Source of the DNA: JAJISK01 sp046759865
GTDB taxonomy: Archaea; Thermoplasmatota; Thermoplasmata; RBG-16-68-12; JAJISG01
Reading direction: 5' to 3'
Assembly (NCBI GenBank): GCA_046759865.1
Contig: JBHIDB010000003.1
Coordinates: 1-39,764 of the forward strand
Length of the DNA: 39,764 nt
Part shown: positions 1-8,170 of the stretch, piece after piece
Numbering within the stretch: the first letter of the stretch is position 1
Layout of the letters: the number at the start of each line of letters is the position of its first letter
Translations under genes and position numbers: made by a program
The notes under the pieces: model-generated
The model's database searches: none
Told to the model about the DNA's origin: nothing
Seen by the model: only the letters and a program-made list of their open reading frames with translations

Positions 1-745
1 CGTAGGGCTCGGTCGGGGCGAGCTGAGGACCGGTCGGGAGAAAGAGGCCGATGACGGCCGTGGCGAAGACGCTGGAGATGACGAGGGGGATGAAGGACCG
101 GGTGCGGAGTTCGAGGAGGATGAGCTCGAGGGCGAACAGGACGCCCGCGATGGGTGCGTTGAAGGTGGCGGCGATGGCCCCGGCCGCCCCGCATGCCAGG
201 AGGATCTTTCGCGGGGTGTTCGTCAGCCCGAGGGCCTGGGCGAGAGCGGATCCCGATGCCGCGCCGATCTGGACGATGGGACCCTCGCGTCCCGCGGAGG
301 CCCCGCTCCCCACGGTGAGAGCGGAAGCCAGGGATTTCAGCACGATGACTCGGGGTCGCACCCGCCCTTCTTGGGCGAGGTTCGCCTCCATGACCTGCGC
401 CACGCCCGCTCCCCGCACCTCCGGGGCGAGGTAGTGGATGATTAGGCCCACGAGGAGGCCCGCCAAGGGGAGGATGAGGAAGAGGAGGAGCCGCTGAGCC
501 CCCAGCTCCGTGTAGAAGAACGTGGCGTCCAGGTTGAAGATGCTCGGATCCACCCAGGGCTGCCCGAAGAGCATCCCACCATTGTGGAAGACGGAGAGGA
601 AGATCCAGAGGAGGTATCGGAAACCCAATGCCAAGAGGGCGGCGATGACCCCGATGAGGGCAGCGAGGCTGCTCAGCGTGAGGTATTCTCTGACGACCTC
701 CCGGGTAACGTACGGGTGAGGCTTGCCGACATCGTGGATTTCCAT
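1..745 (-). CDS. ClC-family chloride channel/antiporter (3' end cut by window)
   Basis: Integral membrane protein that moves chloride, possibly in exchange for protons. The reading frame opens at an ATG at 745 and runs off the left edge, so about 248 N-terminal residues are visible. Several hydrophobic helices are seen (around residues 24-50 and 85-105). The hallmark loop GSGASAGREGP lies at residues 146-156; its GREGP glutamate (E154) is the gating residue of the family. The other chloride-site loop reads RGAGVAQV near 111-118, where the usual serine is replaced by alanine. It starts 39 nt after the hel308 stop on the same strand with no clear TATA box of its own, so it is probably co-transcribed with hel308. 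Whether it is a channel or an H+/Cl- exchanger cannot be decided because the C-terminal half is missing. Confidence 0.93.
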   Translation of the reverse strand, partial: MEIHDVGKPHPYVTREVVREYLTLSSLAALIGVIAALLALGFRYLLWIFLSVFHNGGMLFGQPWVDPSIFNLDATFFYTELGAQRLLLFLILPLAGLLVGLIIHYLAPEVRGAGVAQVMEANLAQEGRVRPRVIVLKSLASALTVGSGASAGREGPIVQIGAASGSALAQALGLTNTPRKILLACGAAGAIAATFNAPIAGVLFALELILLELRTRSFIPLVISSVFATAVIGLFLPTGPQLAPTEPY

Positions 746-784
746 GTTCTACTGGGAGGGGCCATTCCCGCGGGCAGGAAATAC

Positions 785-3700
785 CTACTCGAAGTCGTAG
801 AGGCCGTACTGGCCCTCCCGAGGACCTTCCTCGACTTCCTCCCTGCGTCCCAACTGAGCGAGGATGCTCTTCGCGATGCCGGCGCCAATAGTGGGGATCC
901 GGGCGAGTTCCGTAACCTCCATATTGCGGAGGTCCTCCTTCGTCTTCTTCCCCCGCTCGAATAGAGCCCGGGCCCGGACGCGCCCGACACCCCGCAGGCT
1001 GACGAGGTCCAGGAGCTCCTCCTTGACCCCGTATCCCATGCGTGCCAGGAGTCGGGAGAGGGGGCGGAGGCGCTTCTTGTCGAAGAGGCGTCCCAATTCA
1101 TGCATGGCGTAAAGGAGCCACTCTGCCATCTGAACCATCCGGCGAATGTCGCCGGGGCCCACCCGGAACTTCTTCGTGATGTCATCCTCGGGGACCTCCT
1201 CCATCCAGTCCTCGAGGAGGCTGGCCGTCTTGACTTCGGAGAGGAGAAAGTCCTCGTCCTCGGGCTCCACGAAGTACTCTGACGTGGCCGCCTTCTCCTC
1301 GACCCACTCGTAGTCCTTCCGACCGAGGTACAGCGTAGGCATGTCCGGCGTCGCGGCGACAGCGTGGAGGTAGGCGAAGTTGTCACCCTTTCTCTCCGAC
1401 GTCAGGGCGTCCCGGAGGACCACTGCGGAGAGGGGGTCCACGTAGAGATCCGACGTCCGGCGACCAAACAGAGCCGGCTTCAGCGTCTCCTCCCGACGGA
1501 TCATCCCCTCCTCCTCGAGGAAGCTCAGGACGCGCTCGATTCCATCCTCCATCAGTGCGACGTCTCGTTGGTAGGCGTAGAAGGTCCGCTCCATGAAGCC
1601 GCGAAGTTCCCTCTCGGTCTGGACGTGGCCCGTTGCAATCGCGGCCAACAGGTGCATCCGGAGGGCCGGCTCACTCCCCAGCTTCGACTCGATGGCCTCG
1701 GGGCCAGCCAGGATGTAGTTGTCCATCAACTCCGAGATGTCCTCCTCGTACCGCGCCAGGAGGATGGACTCGCCAAAGTCGTCGTACTGAGGGCGGCCGG
1801 CACGCCCTGCCATCTGCTTGACCTCCAGGATGGGAATGAAGTCGTAGCCGAAATTGGGTTCGTATCTGCGCACGTCCCGGATGATTACGCGGCGGGCGGG
1901 AAGGTTGATTCCAGCGGAATTATGGACTGCAAAGGCGAACGAACAGACGTAGCTCTCATCGCCCACTACGTGAAGGTTGTACAAGTAGCCCTCATAGGGA
2001 ACTTCCCTGACCTGTCGGACAGGGGATCTGAATGAGCCATCCACGAGATTCTTCGTGTTGTACCCCCGATTCCCCTTGAAGAGGGCATGAGGGTCGACCC
2101 CCATTACCTCGGTTAAGAACCGGCGGCCCTGCTCGCCCGAGATGGCAAGAAGATACTGTGGGCGTTTTCCTATCCCGCGTGGCTGGCTTACACGCGTAGA
2201 GGCCATGTAACCAAGCCGCCTGAGTACCCGCCCGAGTTGCTCGGCCAAGCGTGGAGAGACAGTCGTATAACGTGCCTGGGCAAACCGTTCAGGGTTAATC
2301 GTCCCGTCCCCCCGCCACGCCCCTCGAATGAGCCCTGTTAGGACACTGGGGGGTCCGCTGAGCCACTCTTCGGGGAAGTGCTTATTGAGAGCCCCTCGCC
2401 CGAATTCCTTGTCGAGGAACCCCGCAAGGACCCGGGAGCAGCAATAGACCCTCCGGCGATGCCGCGTTTGGTCTTGAACACCTGGCACGCAATTGAATAC
2501 ATCACGCATGTGCTTCGATATGAACTCGGTTAGGTCATCTTCGTATGTGGCGATCCCAAAGCCGACCACACCGTTTCTGCCGGTAAATCCCTCTGCCACG
2601 TAGAGGCCGAAGAACTCGGCTGTGGACTCGTCTAGGTCGATGATCTTTGGAACTGGCCTCGCCAAGCCGGAGGGAACGCCAAACTGGTTCTTCCCAAGAA
2701 CATCCTCCTGGTGAATCTTAACCGTGACAGCGCCTCCGTCTGGGCTGACCGATGGAACCTCGACAGGAGACTGGAGCTCCTCGGCTCGTTCTGACTTAGG
2801 TGCCCAAACCCCGAGATTCCTTGCTTCCACCCACTGAGGCTCGCCTCGGACGAACCAGTGTCTGATCCCGTTCTTTCCGTGATAGCCATGGCGATAGCGG
2901 GTATTCGCCAAAATTCGATGCTCTGGACTCATTAGGACAGGAAGCATGCCGTCAGCCTTCACCTCGATGAGCCCGCCCCTAAACCAACGGCGGGTGGTCC
3001 CCAGGACCTTTCTGAACCGCCCACGATGCGTGAGCACCTCGTCGCCTCTGCGAAGTCCAGCGATCTTTACGGGACCGCGGTTGGTCGTGATCATGGTATC
3101 AGGGTGCAGGCACAGCGTTGGGGTCGCAACGATGGCTCTGAGGTTATGACCGCGAAAGAGGTCTTCGACGACCTTCCGCTGTCGATTGGTTAGCCCGGCA
3201 TGGTGGAACGCGGTACCGGCCTTTATGTCGGCAGCAAGTCGGCCTCCGAGTGAAGTTGGCTCTTCTTGACGACCCTCCATGGATTCCGCTGTTCTCGACA
3301 ATAGTCCAACTTCTTCCGAGGAAAGGTAGGGTTTCGCAGCTGGTCGCAGCTTCCTTGCGAGCGTCTCTGTTGATCTCCGGGTATTGACGAAGACAAGCGC
3401 CTGGCCACCGTCTCGAAGCGTGTCTCGGACCAACGAGGGGATATCCTCGCCCTCTGGGTCAAGCAAACGGTGGGAGAGGTCGGCGAAAGTAATCCCCCCG
3501 TCAAAAAAGACGCCCTCCCTGAGTGGAACGGGCCGCCATTCACTGGTAACGTGGCTTGCCTCCAGCCATCGTGCGAGTTCTGCCGAGTTGGCGATGGTGG
3601 CTGAGAGGGCGATCACCTGTGCGCGGGGGTTCACCTGGCGGAGTTTCGCAAGCGTAACCTCAAGCGTGGGACCGCGGCCAGGGTCGTTGATCAGGTGAAC

Positions 3701-4132
3701 CTCGTCGGCAACCACCACGCTCAGCTGTTTCAGCCAGTGGGTTCGGTGGCGGAGGAGGGAATCGGCCTTTTCGGAGGTCGCGATGATGACGTCGAAGCTG
3801 ACCAGCGTCGGCTCGTCGGAGTCGTAGTCGCCCATGGAGAGGGCGACTTTGATGCCCAGCTCCTCGAAGGGCTTGAGGTCCTTGTACTTCTCGGTAGCCA
3901 AGGCGCGGAGGGGGACGATGTAGAGGGCCTTGCCCCCGTTCAAGACGGACTTAAGGAGGGCGAGGTAGGCCACGAGGCTCTTGCCGCTGGCCGTAGGGAT
4001 GGCCAGGACGAGGTTCTCCCCCGCCAAGGCGGGTCCGATGGCCGCTTCCTGCGGCGGGTAGAGGTCGGTGATGCCCTGGCCTTCGATAATGCGCCGTACA
4101 CCGGGGTCGATCTCGAGCTCCGCGAGGCGCAT
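785..4132 (-). CDS. hel308: Hel308-type superfamily 2 DNA helicase precursor, with intein
   Basis: ATP-dependent 3'-5' DNA helicase thought to remodel stalled replication forks. The precursor is 1115 residues; removing the 398-residue intein leaves 717 residues, a normal length for Hel308. Visible motifs (precursor numbering from the ATG at 4132) are motif I PTASGKS at 46-52, DEVH at 143-146, SAT at 177-179, and motif VI QMAGRAGR after the intein. The C-terminus carries helix-hairpin-helix sequence (LRGVGRVRAR and then IPTIGAGIAK). The open frame extends 88 codons further upstream, but that part overlaps the divergent peptidase gene. A TATA-like CTTAT is centred 27 nt before 4132, so 4132 is taken as the start. 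The ClC gene follows closely on the same strand. Confidence 0.95.
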   Translation of the reverse strand: MRLAELEIDPGVRRIIEGQGITDLYPPQEAAIGPALAGENLVLAIPTASGKSLVAYLALLKSVLNGGKALYIVPLRALATEKYKDLKPFEELGIKVALSMGDYDSDEPTLVSFDVIIATSEKADSLLRHRTHWLKQLSVVVADEVHLINDPGRGPTLEVTLAKLRQVNPRAQVIALSATIANSAELARWLEASHVTSEWRPVPLREGVFFDGGITFADLSHRLLDPEGEDIPSLVRDTLRDGGQALVFVNTRRSTETLARKLRPAAKPYLSSEEVGLLSRTAESMEGRQEEPTSLGGRLAADIKAGTAFHHAGLTNRQRKVVEDLFRGHNLRAIVATPTLCLHPDTMITTNRGPVKIAGLRRGDEVLTHRGRFRKVLGTTRRWFRGGLIEVKADGMLPVLMSPEHRILANTRYRHGYHGKNGIRHWFVRGEPQWVEARNLGVWAPKSERAEELQSPVEVPSVSPDGGAVTVKIHQEDVLGKNQFGVPSGLARPVPKIIDLDESTAEFFGLYVAEGFTGRNGVVGFGIATYEDDLTEFISKHMRDVFNCVPGVQDQTRHRRRVYCCSRVLAGFLDKEFGRGALNKHFPEEWLSGPPSVLTGLIRGAWRGDGTINPERFAQARYTTVSPRLAEQLGRVLRRLGYMASTRVSQPRGIGKRPQYLLAISGEQGRRFLTEVMGVDPHALFKGNRGYNTKNLVDGSFRSPVRQVREVPYEGYLYNLHVVGDESYVCSFAFAVHNSAGINLPARRVIIRDVRRYEPNFGYDFIPILEVKQMAGRAGRPQYDDFGESILLARYEEDISELMDNYILAGPEAIESKLGSEPALRMHLLAAIATGHVQTERELRGFMERTFYAYQRDVALMEDGIERVLSFLEEEGMIRREETLKPALFGRRTSDLYVDPLSAVVLRDALTSERKGDNFAYLHAVAATPDMPTLYLGRKDYEWVEEKAATSEYFVEPEDEDFLLSEVKTASLLEDWMEEVPEDDITKKFRVGPGDIRRMVQMAEWLLYAMHELGRLFDKKRLRPLSRLLARMGYGVKEELLDLVSLRGVGRVRARALFERGKKTKEDLRNMEVTELARIPTIGAGIAKSILAQLGRREEVEEGPREGQYGLYDFE
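1919..3112 (-). mobile_element. Intein within Hel308, with LAGLIDADG-type homing endonuclease domain
   Basis: In-frame insertion of 398 codons splitting the conserved Hel308 sequence TPTL / SAGINLPARR, which is helicase motif V. It begins with Cys (CLHPDTMITTNRG, the N-terminal splicing block) and ends with HN before the +1 Ser, the residues needed for class 1 protein splicing. PEHRI near its residue 63 resembles block B. The middle carries two LAGLIDADG-like helices, FFGLYVAEGF and LIRGAWRGDGTI, each with an acidic residue at the expected end (E and D), so the homing endonuclease may be active. Codon use looks less GC-biased than in the flanking exteins (for example AAT, GTA and GGG-poor stretches), compatible with a mobile origin. 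The spliced helicase would regain an intact motif V. Confidence 0.93.
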
Positions 4133-4228
4133 CCCGGTATCTATGCGAGGCGTCGGATAAGCTTTCCCGGGTCGAGAACGGGAGGGCCTTGCGACACCCT
4201 TATGGGTGATTGTCTTGTCAAGGCCGCC
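4133..4228. promoter_or_regulatory. Divergent promoter region for hel308 and the DUF885 peptidase
   Basis: The 96-nt gap holds one TATA-like box per direction. On the minus strand CTTAT (4157-4161) is centred 27 nt before the hel308 ATG at 4132. On the plus strand CTTATG (4199-4204), inside the short palindrome CACCCTTATGGGTG, is centred about 27 nt before the peptidase ATG at 4229. This spacing implies leaderless transcripts in both directions. The palindrome around the plus-strand box could also be an operator; that part is speculative. Confidence 0.6.
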
Positions 4229-5884
4229 ATGTCCGATGCGGCGTTCGACGAGCTTGCGGAGGAGTTCTTCCAGGCATCCCTCGACCGGTTTCCCCTCCTC
4301 GGAACGGTCCTCGGTCTCCACGAGTACGATGGGCGTCTGTCCGAGAACTCCCGCGCGTTCTACGAGGAGACCATCGAACTCGTTCGGCAGATGCATGATC
4401 GCTTCGAAGCCCTCGACCCCGAAGACCTGACAGGCAGCCGGCGCCTGGACCGAGACGTGGGCCTCTACGTCCTGGAAATGACGGCCTTCGAGTACGAGGA
4501 GGCCCGGTCCTGGGAGGCGAGACCCGATGGGGCGGAGGATCTCGGCGGATCCCTGTTTCCCCTCTTCGCGCGGAGCTTCGCCCCCTTCCCCGATCGGCTC
4601 CAGAGCATGACGTCACGTCTTCAGGCGGGTCCGCGCTTCTTGGAGCAGATTGAGTCCCGCCTCTCCCGTCCCATCAAGCTCTGGACGGAAATGGCCCTCG
4701 AGTCGGCCGAGGGGCTTCCGGCCTTCCTCGAGGCTATCGCCGAACAGGGGAGAAAGGAAGCGACGAAGGACGCTCAGAACGCCTTTCAAGAGGCGAAGAC
4801 CGGGGCGGAGGAAGCCCTCTCGGCCTATCGGGCTTGGCTCGAGGAAGAGGTCCTCCCCCACGCCGGAGAGGATTATGCCCTCGGGGAGGAGAAGTTCGCC
4901 CGGCTCGTGAAGATTCGAGGCCTGGGCTGGGAACCCGCGGACATCCGGGCCCTTGGGGTCCGATACATGAAGGAGGCGAAGGAGGAGCTCGCGGAGGTGG
5001 CTGCGTCCATCGACCCGAAAGCGTCCGTGGAGGAGGTCTCCGAGCGGATCCACGGCGACCACCCGGCCGACTTCGCGGCCGTTCTCGCGGAGGTCCGGAA
5101 GGTCAACGAGGAGGCACGGGCCTTTGTCCGGGACCATCATCTGGCGACGCTCCCCCCCGCTGAACGGCTCCTCGTGGAGGAGACCCCCCTCTTCCTTCGG
5201 CCCATCCTCCCGTTCGCCGCCTACTTCTCGCCGCCCCGGTTCGAGAAGGTGCAGGAGGGCATCTACATCGTGACGCCGCCCTCCGACGGAGAGGACCTCT
5301 TGAAGGAGCACAACTACGCCTCGATCCGGAACACCGCGGTCCACGAGGGGTACCCGGGTCACCACCTCCAACTCTCCGCCGCCAACCTCCATCCCTCGCA
5401 CTTGCGCACGCTCTCCGGTGGAACGGGAGTGGCCGAGATGGTCGAGGGGTGGGCCCACTACTGTGAGGACCTCATGTGGGAGGCCGGCTTCATGGAGGCG
5501 CCGGAGATTCGGTTCGTCCAACTCCAGGACATCATCTGGCGGGCCGCGCGCATCATCATCGATGTGGACCTGCATGCCGATCGGATGAGCTTCGACGAGG
5601 CCGTCCAGATGCTCACGAAGGAGGCCGGGATGGCGGAGCCCTCCGCGGTGGCGGAAGTGAAGCGGTACACCCAGTATCCAACCTACCAGCTCAGCTACCT
5701 CTTTGGGAAGCATCTCATCAAGGAGCTCCGGGAGGAGGTGGAGAAGCGGATGGGAGACAGGTTCTCCCACGCCTTCTTCCACGACGCCATCATCTACGCC
5801 GGTTCGATCCCGATCTTCCTCCTCCGTCGTGCGGTGGAGGACAAACTGGCCGCGCTGGAGGAAGACGTGGAGGACCTTTACTAG
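4229..5884 (+). CDS. DUF885-family putative zinc peptidase
   Basis: Protein of 551 residues, predicted soluble and cytosolic (no signal peptide or membrane helix seen). It matches the DUF885 family: the putative metal site is VHEGYPGHHLQ (HExxPGHH form) in the C-terminal third, followed by the EGWAHYCEDL segment, which supplies a further acidic residue near the site, and by a long helical C-terminus. Members are presumed metallopeptidases or related hydrolases; the substrate is not known. The open frame reaches far upstream over hel308 on the other strand; the ATG at 4229 is chosen because the protein begins there with family-like sequence (MSDAAFDELAEEFF) and because a TATA-like box is centred about 27 nt upstream. 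An ATG at 4202 lies inside that box and is less likely. The gene ends 38 nt from the convergent HTH_10 regulator. Confidence 0.85.
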   Translation: MSDAAFDELAEEFFQASLDRFPLLGTVLGLHEYDGRLSENSRAFYEETIELVRQMHDRFEALDPEDLTGSRRLDRDVGLYVLEMTAFEYEEARSWEARPDGAEDLGGSLFPLFARSFAPFPDRLQSMTSRLQAGPRFLEQIESRLSRPIKLWTEMALESAEGLPAFLEAIAEQGRKEATKDAQNAFQEAKTGAEEALSAYRAWLEEEVLPHAGEDYALGEEKFARLVKIRGLGWEPADIRALGVRYMKEAKEELAEVAASIDPKASVEEVSERIHGDHPADFAAVLAEVRKVNEEARAFVRDHHLATLPPAERLLVEETPLFLRPILPFAAYFSPPRFEKVQEGIYIVTPPSDGEDLLKEHNYASIRNTAVHEGYPGHHLQLSAANLHPSHLRTLSGGTGVAEMVEGWAHYCEDLMWEAGFMEAPEIRFVQLQDIIWRAARIIIDVDLHADRMSFDEAVQMLTKEAGMAEPSAVAEVKRYTQYPTYQLSYLFGKHLIKELREEVEKRMGDRFSHAFFHDAIIYAGSIPIFLLRRAVEDKLAALEEDVEDLY

Positions 5885-5922
5885 GGAGTCCGCTGGGGCG
5901 GAGAGGATCCGCGTCTGGGCCG

Positions 5923-6666
5923 CTACCCACCTTCAGCGATAGGGCGCTCCCCGTAGGCGTAGAGCTGGAGGTAGGGAACGAGCGAGGCGATGATGCGATT
6001 CTCGGCCTTCCGGAGGTGTTCCTCGAAGGTGGAGCGACTCACGCCGAGGCCCGCCGCAATGTTCTCGGTCTTCGTCTGCCGGGGACTGACGTAGTAGCCG
6101 TGCCGATGTGCTTTCACGACGGCGTCGATCTGCTTCCCCGTCAGGTCCGAGAACAGGCTGTTGACCCAGATGCTGGAGGGGAGGACGGTGAGGGGGAGTT
6201 CCCGCTTCCGAATCAGCTCGGTGGGCCCGCGGTTCTGCATGTCCTGAAAGAGGCTCCTGGTGTGGGCCTCATCGAACCCGATGACGCGAAAATAACCCCA
6301 TCCATCTCGGTAGATCGCCGGGGGTTCCTCGACCATCTCGTGGGCATCCCAGACGTACCACGGGCTGTTTGTGTCGTCGCAGGTGCAGCGGAGCATGAAG
6401 ATCCGTGTGCTCCCCTCCTCCATCCACCTGTCGACCACCCGGCCGAAGCTGCGGATGTCGTCCTCGATGGAAGACAAGACCTCTGGGTCGCGCGTGGGAA
6501 CCTGCAGGAGCTCTCGACCCCAAATACACCACATGGAGATGGGAACGCCCGGGTACTGGCCGGACATGCCGATGAAGGGATAGTCGTACTGCGTGCGGAG
6601 GGAGATCTCCCACAGTCCCATGGAGGGGTCAACGACCTTCCCCCGATATATGAGTACTCCCGCCAT
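5923..6666 (-). CDS. HTH_10 (bacterio-opsin activator-like) transcriptional regulator
   Basis: Protein of 247 residues. The C-terminal 60 or so residues fit the archaeal HTH_10 (Bat-type) DNA-binding domain: LTGKQIDAVVKAHRHGYYVSPR followed by a helix-turn-helix (ENIAAGLGVSRSTFEEHLRKAE). The N-terminal 160 residues form an unrecognised, probably sensory domain, rich in Trp and with a CTCDD segment that could bind a ligand or metal. Proteins with this layout are common in euryarchaea and are usually transcriptional activators; the target is not known. The gene stands alone between the convergent DUF885 peptidase and a small intergenic region. No strong TATA box is visible at the expected spacing, so the exact start is a little uncertain. 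Confidence 0.85.
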   Translation of the reverse strand: MAGVLIYRGKVVDPSMGLWEISLRTQYDYPFIGMSGQYPGVPISMWCIWGRELLQVPTRDPEVLSSIEDDIRSFGRVVDRWMEEGSTRIFMLRCTCDDTNSPWYVWDAHEMVEEPPAIYRDGWGYFRVIGFDEAHTRSLFQDMQNRGPTELIRKRELPLTVLPSSIWVNSLFSDLTGKQIDAVVKAHRHGYYVSPRQTKTENIAAGLGVSRSTFEEHLRKAENRIIASLVPYLQLYAYGERPIAEGG

Positions 6667-6725
6667 ATGACGGCTCTCCTCGCCGGCTCAAGGCAGTTCT
6701 CCCCTCCCACCTTTCTCAGCCTAAG

Positions 6726-6956
6726 GTGGCAAAGATGTGGTCAGCACTGGTGGAAGAGACGAGGCGAGACGGCAACTCCCGTAGTTCCGAAGACCTCCGA
6801 CGTTTCGTTCGGTGGGAGTACGGGGATACGGATGCGACGTGGCTGATTCAGTCGGCCAAGCGAAGGCGTCAGGTCAGGTCCAAGCCTAGGTTCCTTGCCC
6901 GTCTGCGCGCTTTCGTTGGCGTTCTCCGGCCTCGCGAGACCGGCGAGTCCCTCTAG
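6726..6956 (+). CDS. Possible small basic protein, unknown
   Basis: An ATG-initiated frame of 76 codons fills the otherwise empty 286-nt gap between the HTH_10 regulator and the SRPBCC gene. The product would be Arg-rich and soluble, with no recognised motif. Third codon positions are mostly G or C, as in real genes here. Against it, there is no TATA-like box at the usual spacing, no clear ribosome site, and it converges onto and overlaps the SRPBCC stop by 4 nt. Apart from this frame I see nothing in the gap. Confidence 0.25.
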   Translation: MAKMWSALVEETRRDGNSRSSEDLRRFVRWEYGDTDATWLIQSAKRRRQVRSKPRFLARLRAFVGVLRPRETGESL

Positions 6957-7462
6957 AGGCCCCTCCTCTTCAGATATCGAAGGTCTTCCTCGTCGATCCG
7001 GCTGAGGATTCCGTCCGCGAGGGAATCCCTCTTCGAAGGCGAGACTCCAGAGAGGACGAGACGGCCCTCGGTTTCGATTCGCGTCCCGCCCGCGGCCTCG
7101 TGGTAGGCGTTCTCCCAGTACGTGCCCGACCCGAGGAGACCACTGCTTTCCTGAATTTCGATGCGAAGCCGTTCGGGGGGCACCCGATCGTACCTCCAGA
7201 TTGCCTGCCACTCCCCCCGCTTCGAGGTGGCCGTCCGTTCATGGAGGGAGTAGGAGGCGAAGGCCAGGCCGCGGTAACGGACGTCGGGACCCGCCTCCGC
7301 GACTCTGTCCGTCAGGATGGCGGGATGGATTTCCCGGAGTCGAGCTTCCTCCTGATGCCAGGCTAGGAGCTGCCAGAGTCGGTCCCGAGACGTGGGAAAG
7401 ATGGCCTCCGTCTGAATGTCGACCGTGTTCTGCCTCCCTCCCTGGATGGATGTGGTCCCCAT
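6953..7462 (-). CDS. SRPBCC (START-like) domain protein
   Basis: Protein of 169 residues with the pattern of the SRPBCC/polyketide cyclase fold: an N-terminal strand-helix (IFPTSRDRLWQLLAWHQE), a run of beta strands with conserved YRGLAF and WRYDRVPPERLRIEIQE segments, an extension-like TYWENAYHEAAGGTRIE strand, and a long C-terminal helix (SLADGILSRIDEEDLRYLKRR). The fold binds hydrophobic ligands or lipids in a cavity; the ligand is not known. The assignment rests on pattern, not on a diagnostic catalytic motif. It is monocistronic and divergent from gfcR, with 108 nt between them. Confidence 0.7.
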   Translation of the reverse strand: MGTTSIQGGRQNTVDIQTEAIFPTSRDRLWQLLAWHQEEARLREIHPAILTDRVAEAGPDVRYRGLAFASYSLHERTATSKRGEWQAIWRYDRVPPERLRIEIQESSGLLGSGTYWENAYHEAAGGTRIETEGRLVLSGVSPSKRDSLADGILSRIDEEDLRYLKRRGL

Positions 7463-7570
7463 TCAATCCTTTTTCGGTTTCAGCGTCGCTCAGGAAACCG
7501 CCCCGCTTTCCCCGCTTCGACCCCGAGACCAACTTTAATAGCCCGGCCTAGGATAGGCCCGAGGTACGCC

Positions 7571-8164
7571 ATGAAGAGCATCGATGCCCTGGTCCGCAAG
7601 GCCATGGAGTTCAAGGAGAAGGGCCTCAGCGAGAAGGAGATCGGTGACGAGCTGCACCTCTCCCCCGAGACGGTCACGTGGCTGCTCACCCGCGGGGTTC
7701 GCGGCGAGGCCCCGCCCCAAGACATCAAGATTGGTTGGCGCTCCGTGGGCGTGTTCGGCACCCGCGTGGGGTTCGTCGCGGCAGCGATGACGGACGTCAT
7801 CCTCGAGGAGCTCGAGAAGCGGGACATGGAGGCCGATGCCATCCTGGGGATCGCCATCAACGGGATCCCTTACGCCACCCTGGTCTCGGAGGATATGGGC
7901 AAGGAACTCGTGGTCTTTCGACCAAGCGGGGCGCGTCCCGAAGGCGGGGCCTTCAGCTCGAATTACGCGGGGGTGGATGGCAAGAGCGTGGTCATCGTGG
8001 ACGACGTCCTCAGCACAGGCGGGACCATCCGGGGAGCCATCCGGGAAACCCAGGAGGCGGGCGGCCAGGTGGTCCTCACCATGGTATTGGTCAACAAGAC
8101 GGACCAAGACGACGTGGACGGCGTCCCCCTGCGGGCCCTCATCCGGGCCCGGGGCATCGCGTGA
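7571..8164 (+). CDS. gfcR: GfcR-like regulator: HTH fused to phosphoribosyltransferase fold
   Basis: Protein of 197 residues. The N-terminal 45 residues form a helix-turn-helix (KGLSEKEIGDELHLSPETV followed by TWLL), and the rest is a type I phosphoribosyltransferase domain with the PRPP loop VVIVDDVLSTGGT at about 140-152. This architecture, often labelled orotate-PRTase-like protein, matches archaeal GfcR, which in haloarchaea controls central carbon metabolism. Here the effector and targets are unknown. A TATA-like box (ACTTTAATA, 7532-7540) is centred about 34 nt before the ATG. The LysRS-like gene begins only 6 nt after its stop, so the two are co-transcribed, an odd pairing of a regulator with an aminoacylation gene. 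Confidence 0.85.
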   Translation: MKSIDALVRKAMEFKEKGLSEKEIGDELHLSPETVTWLLTRGVRGEAPPQDIKIGWRSVGVFGTRVGFVAAAMTDVILEELEKRDMEADAILGIAINGIPYATLVSEDMGKELVVFRPSGARPEGGAFSSNYAGVDGKSVVIVDDVLSTGGTIRGAIRETQEAGGQVVLTMVLVNKTDQDDVDGVPLRALIRARGIA

Positions 8165-8170
8165 TGAGGG

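Noticed and set aside
51..434. Plus-strand open frame over the ClC gene
   Set aside because: It is antisense to a strongly recognisable ClC sequence and its product is a low-complexity Arg/Ala-rich shadow.
3695..4228. Long N-terminal extension of the DUF885 frame
   Set aside because: It is antisense to hel308 motifs, whereas a promoter box and family-like N-terminus support ATG 4229.
4613..5782. 389-codon minus-strand frame inside the peptidase gene
   Set aside because: Antisense shadow of a conserved metal-site coding sequence; its composition mirrors the GC-rich codon pattern.
5476..6846. 456-codon plus-strand frame across the peptidase and HTH_10 gene
   Set aside because: It runs through two recognisable genes in wrong frames and shows no domain.
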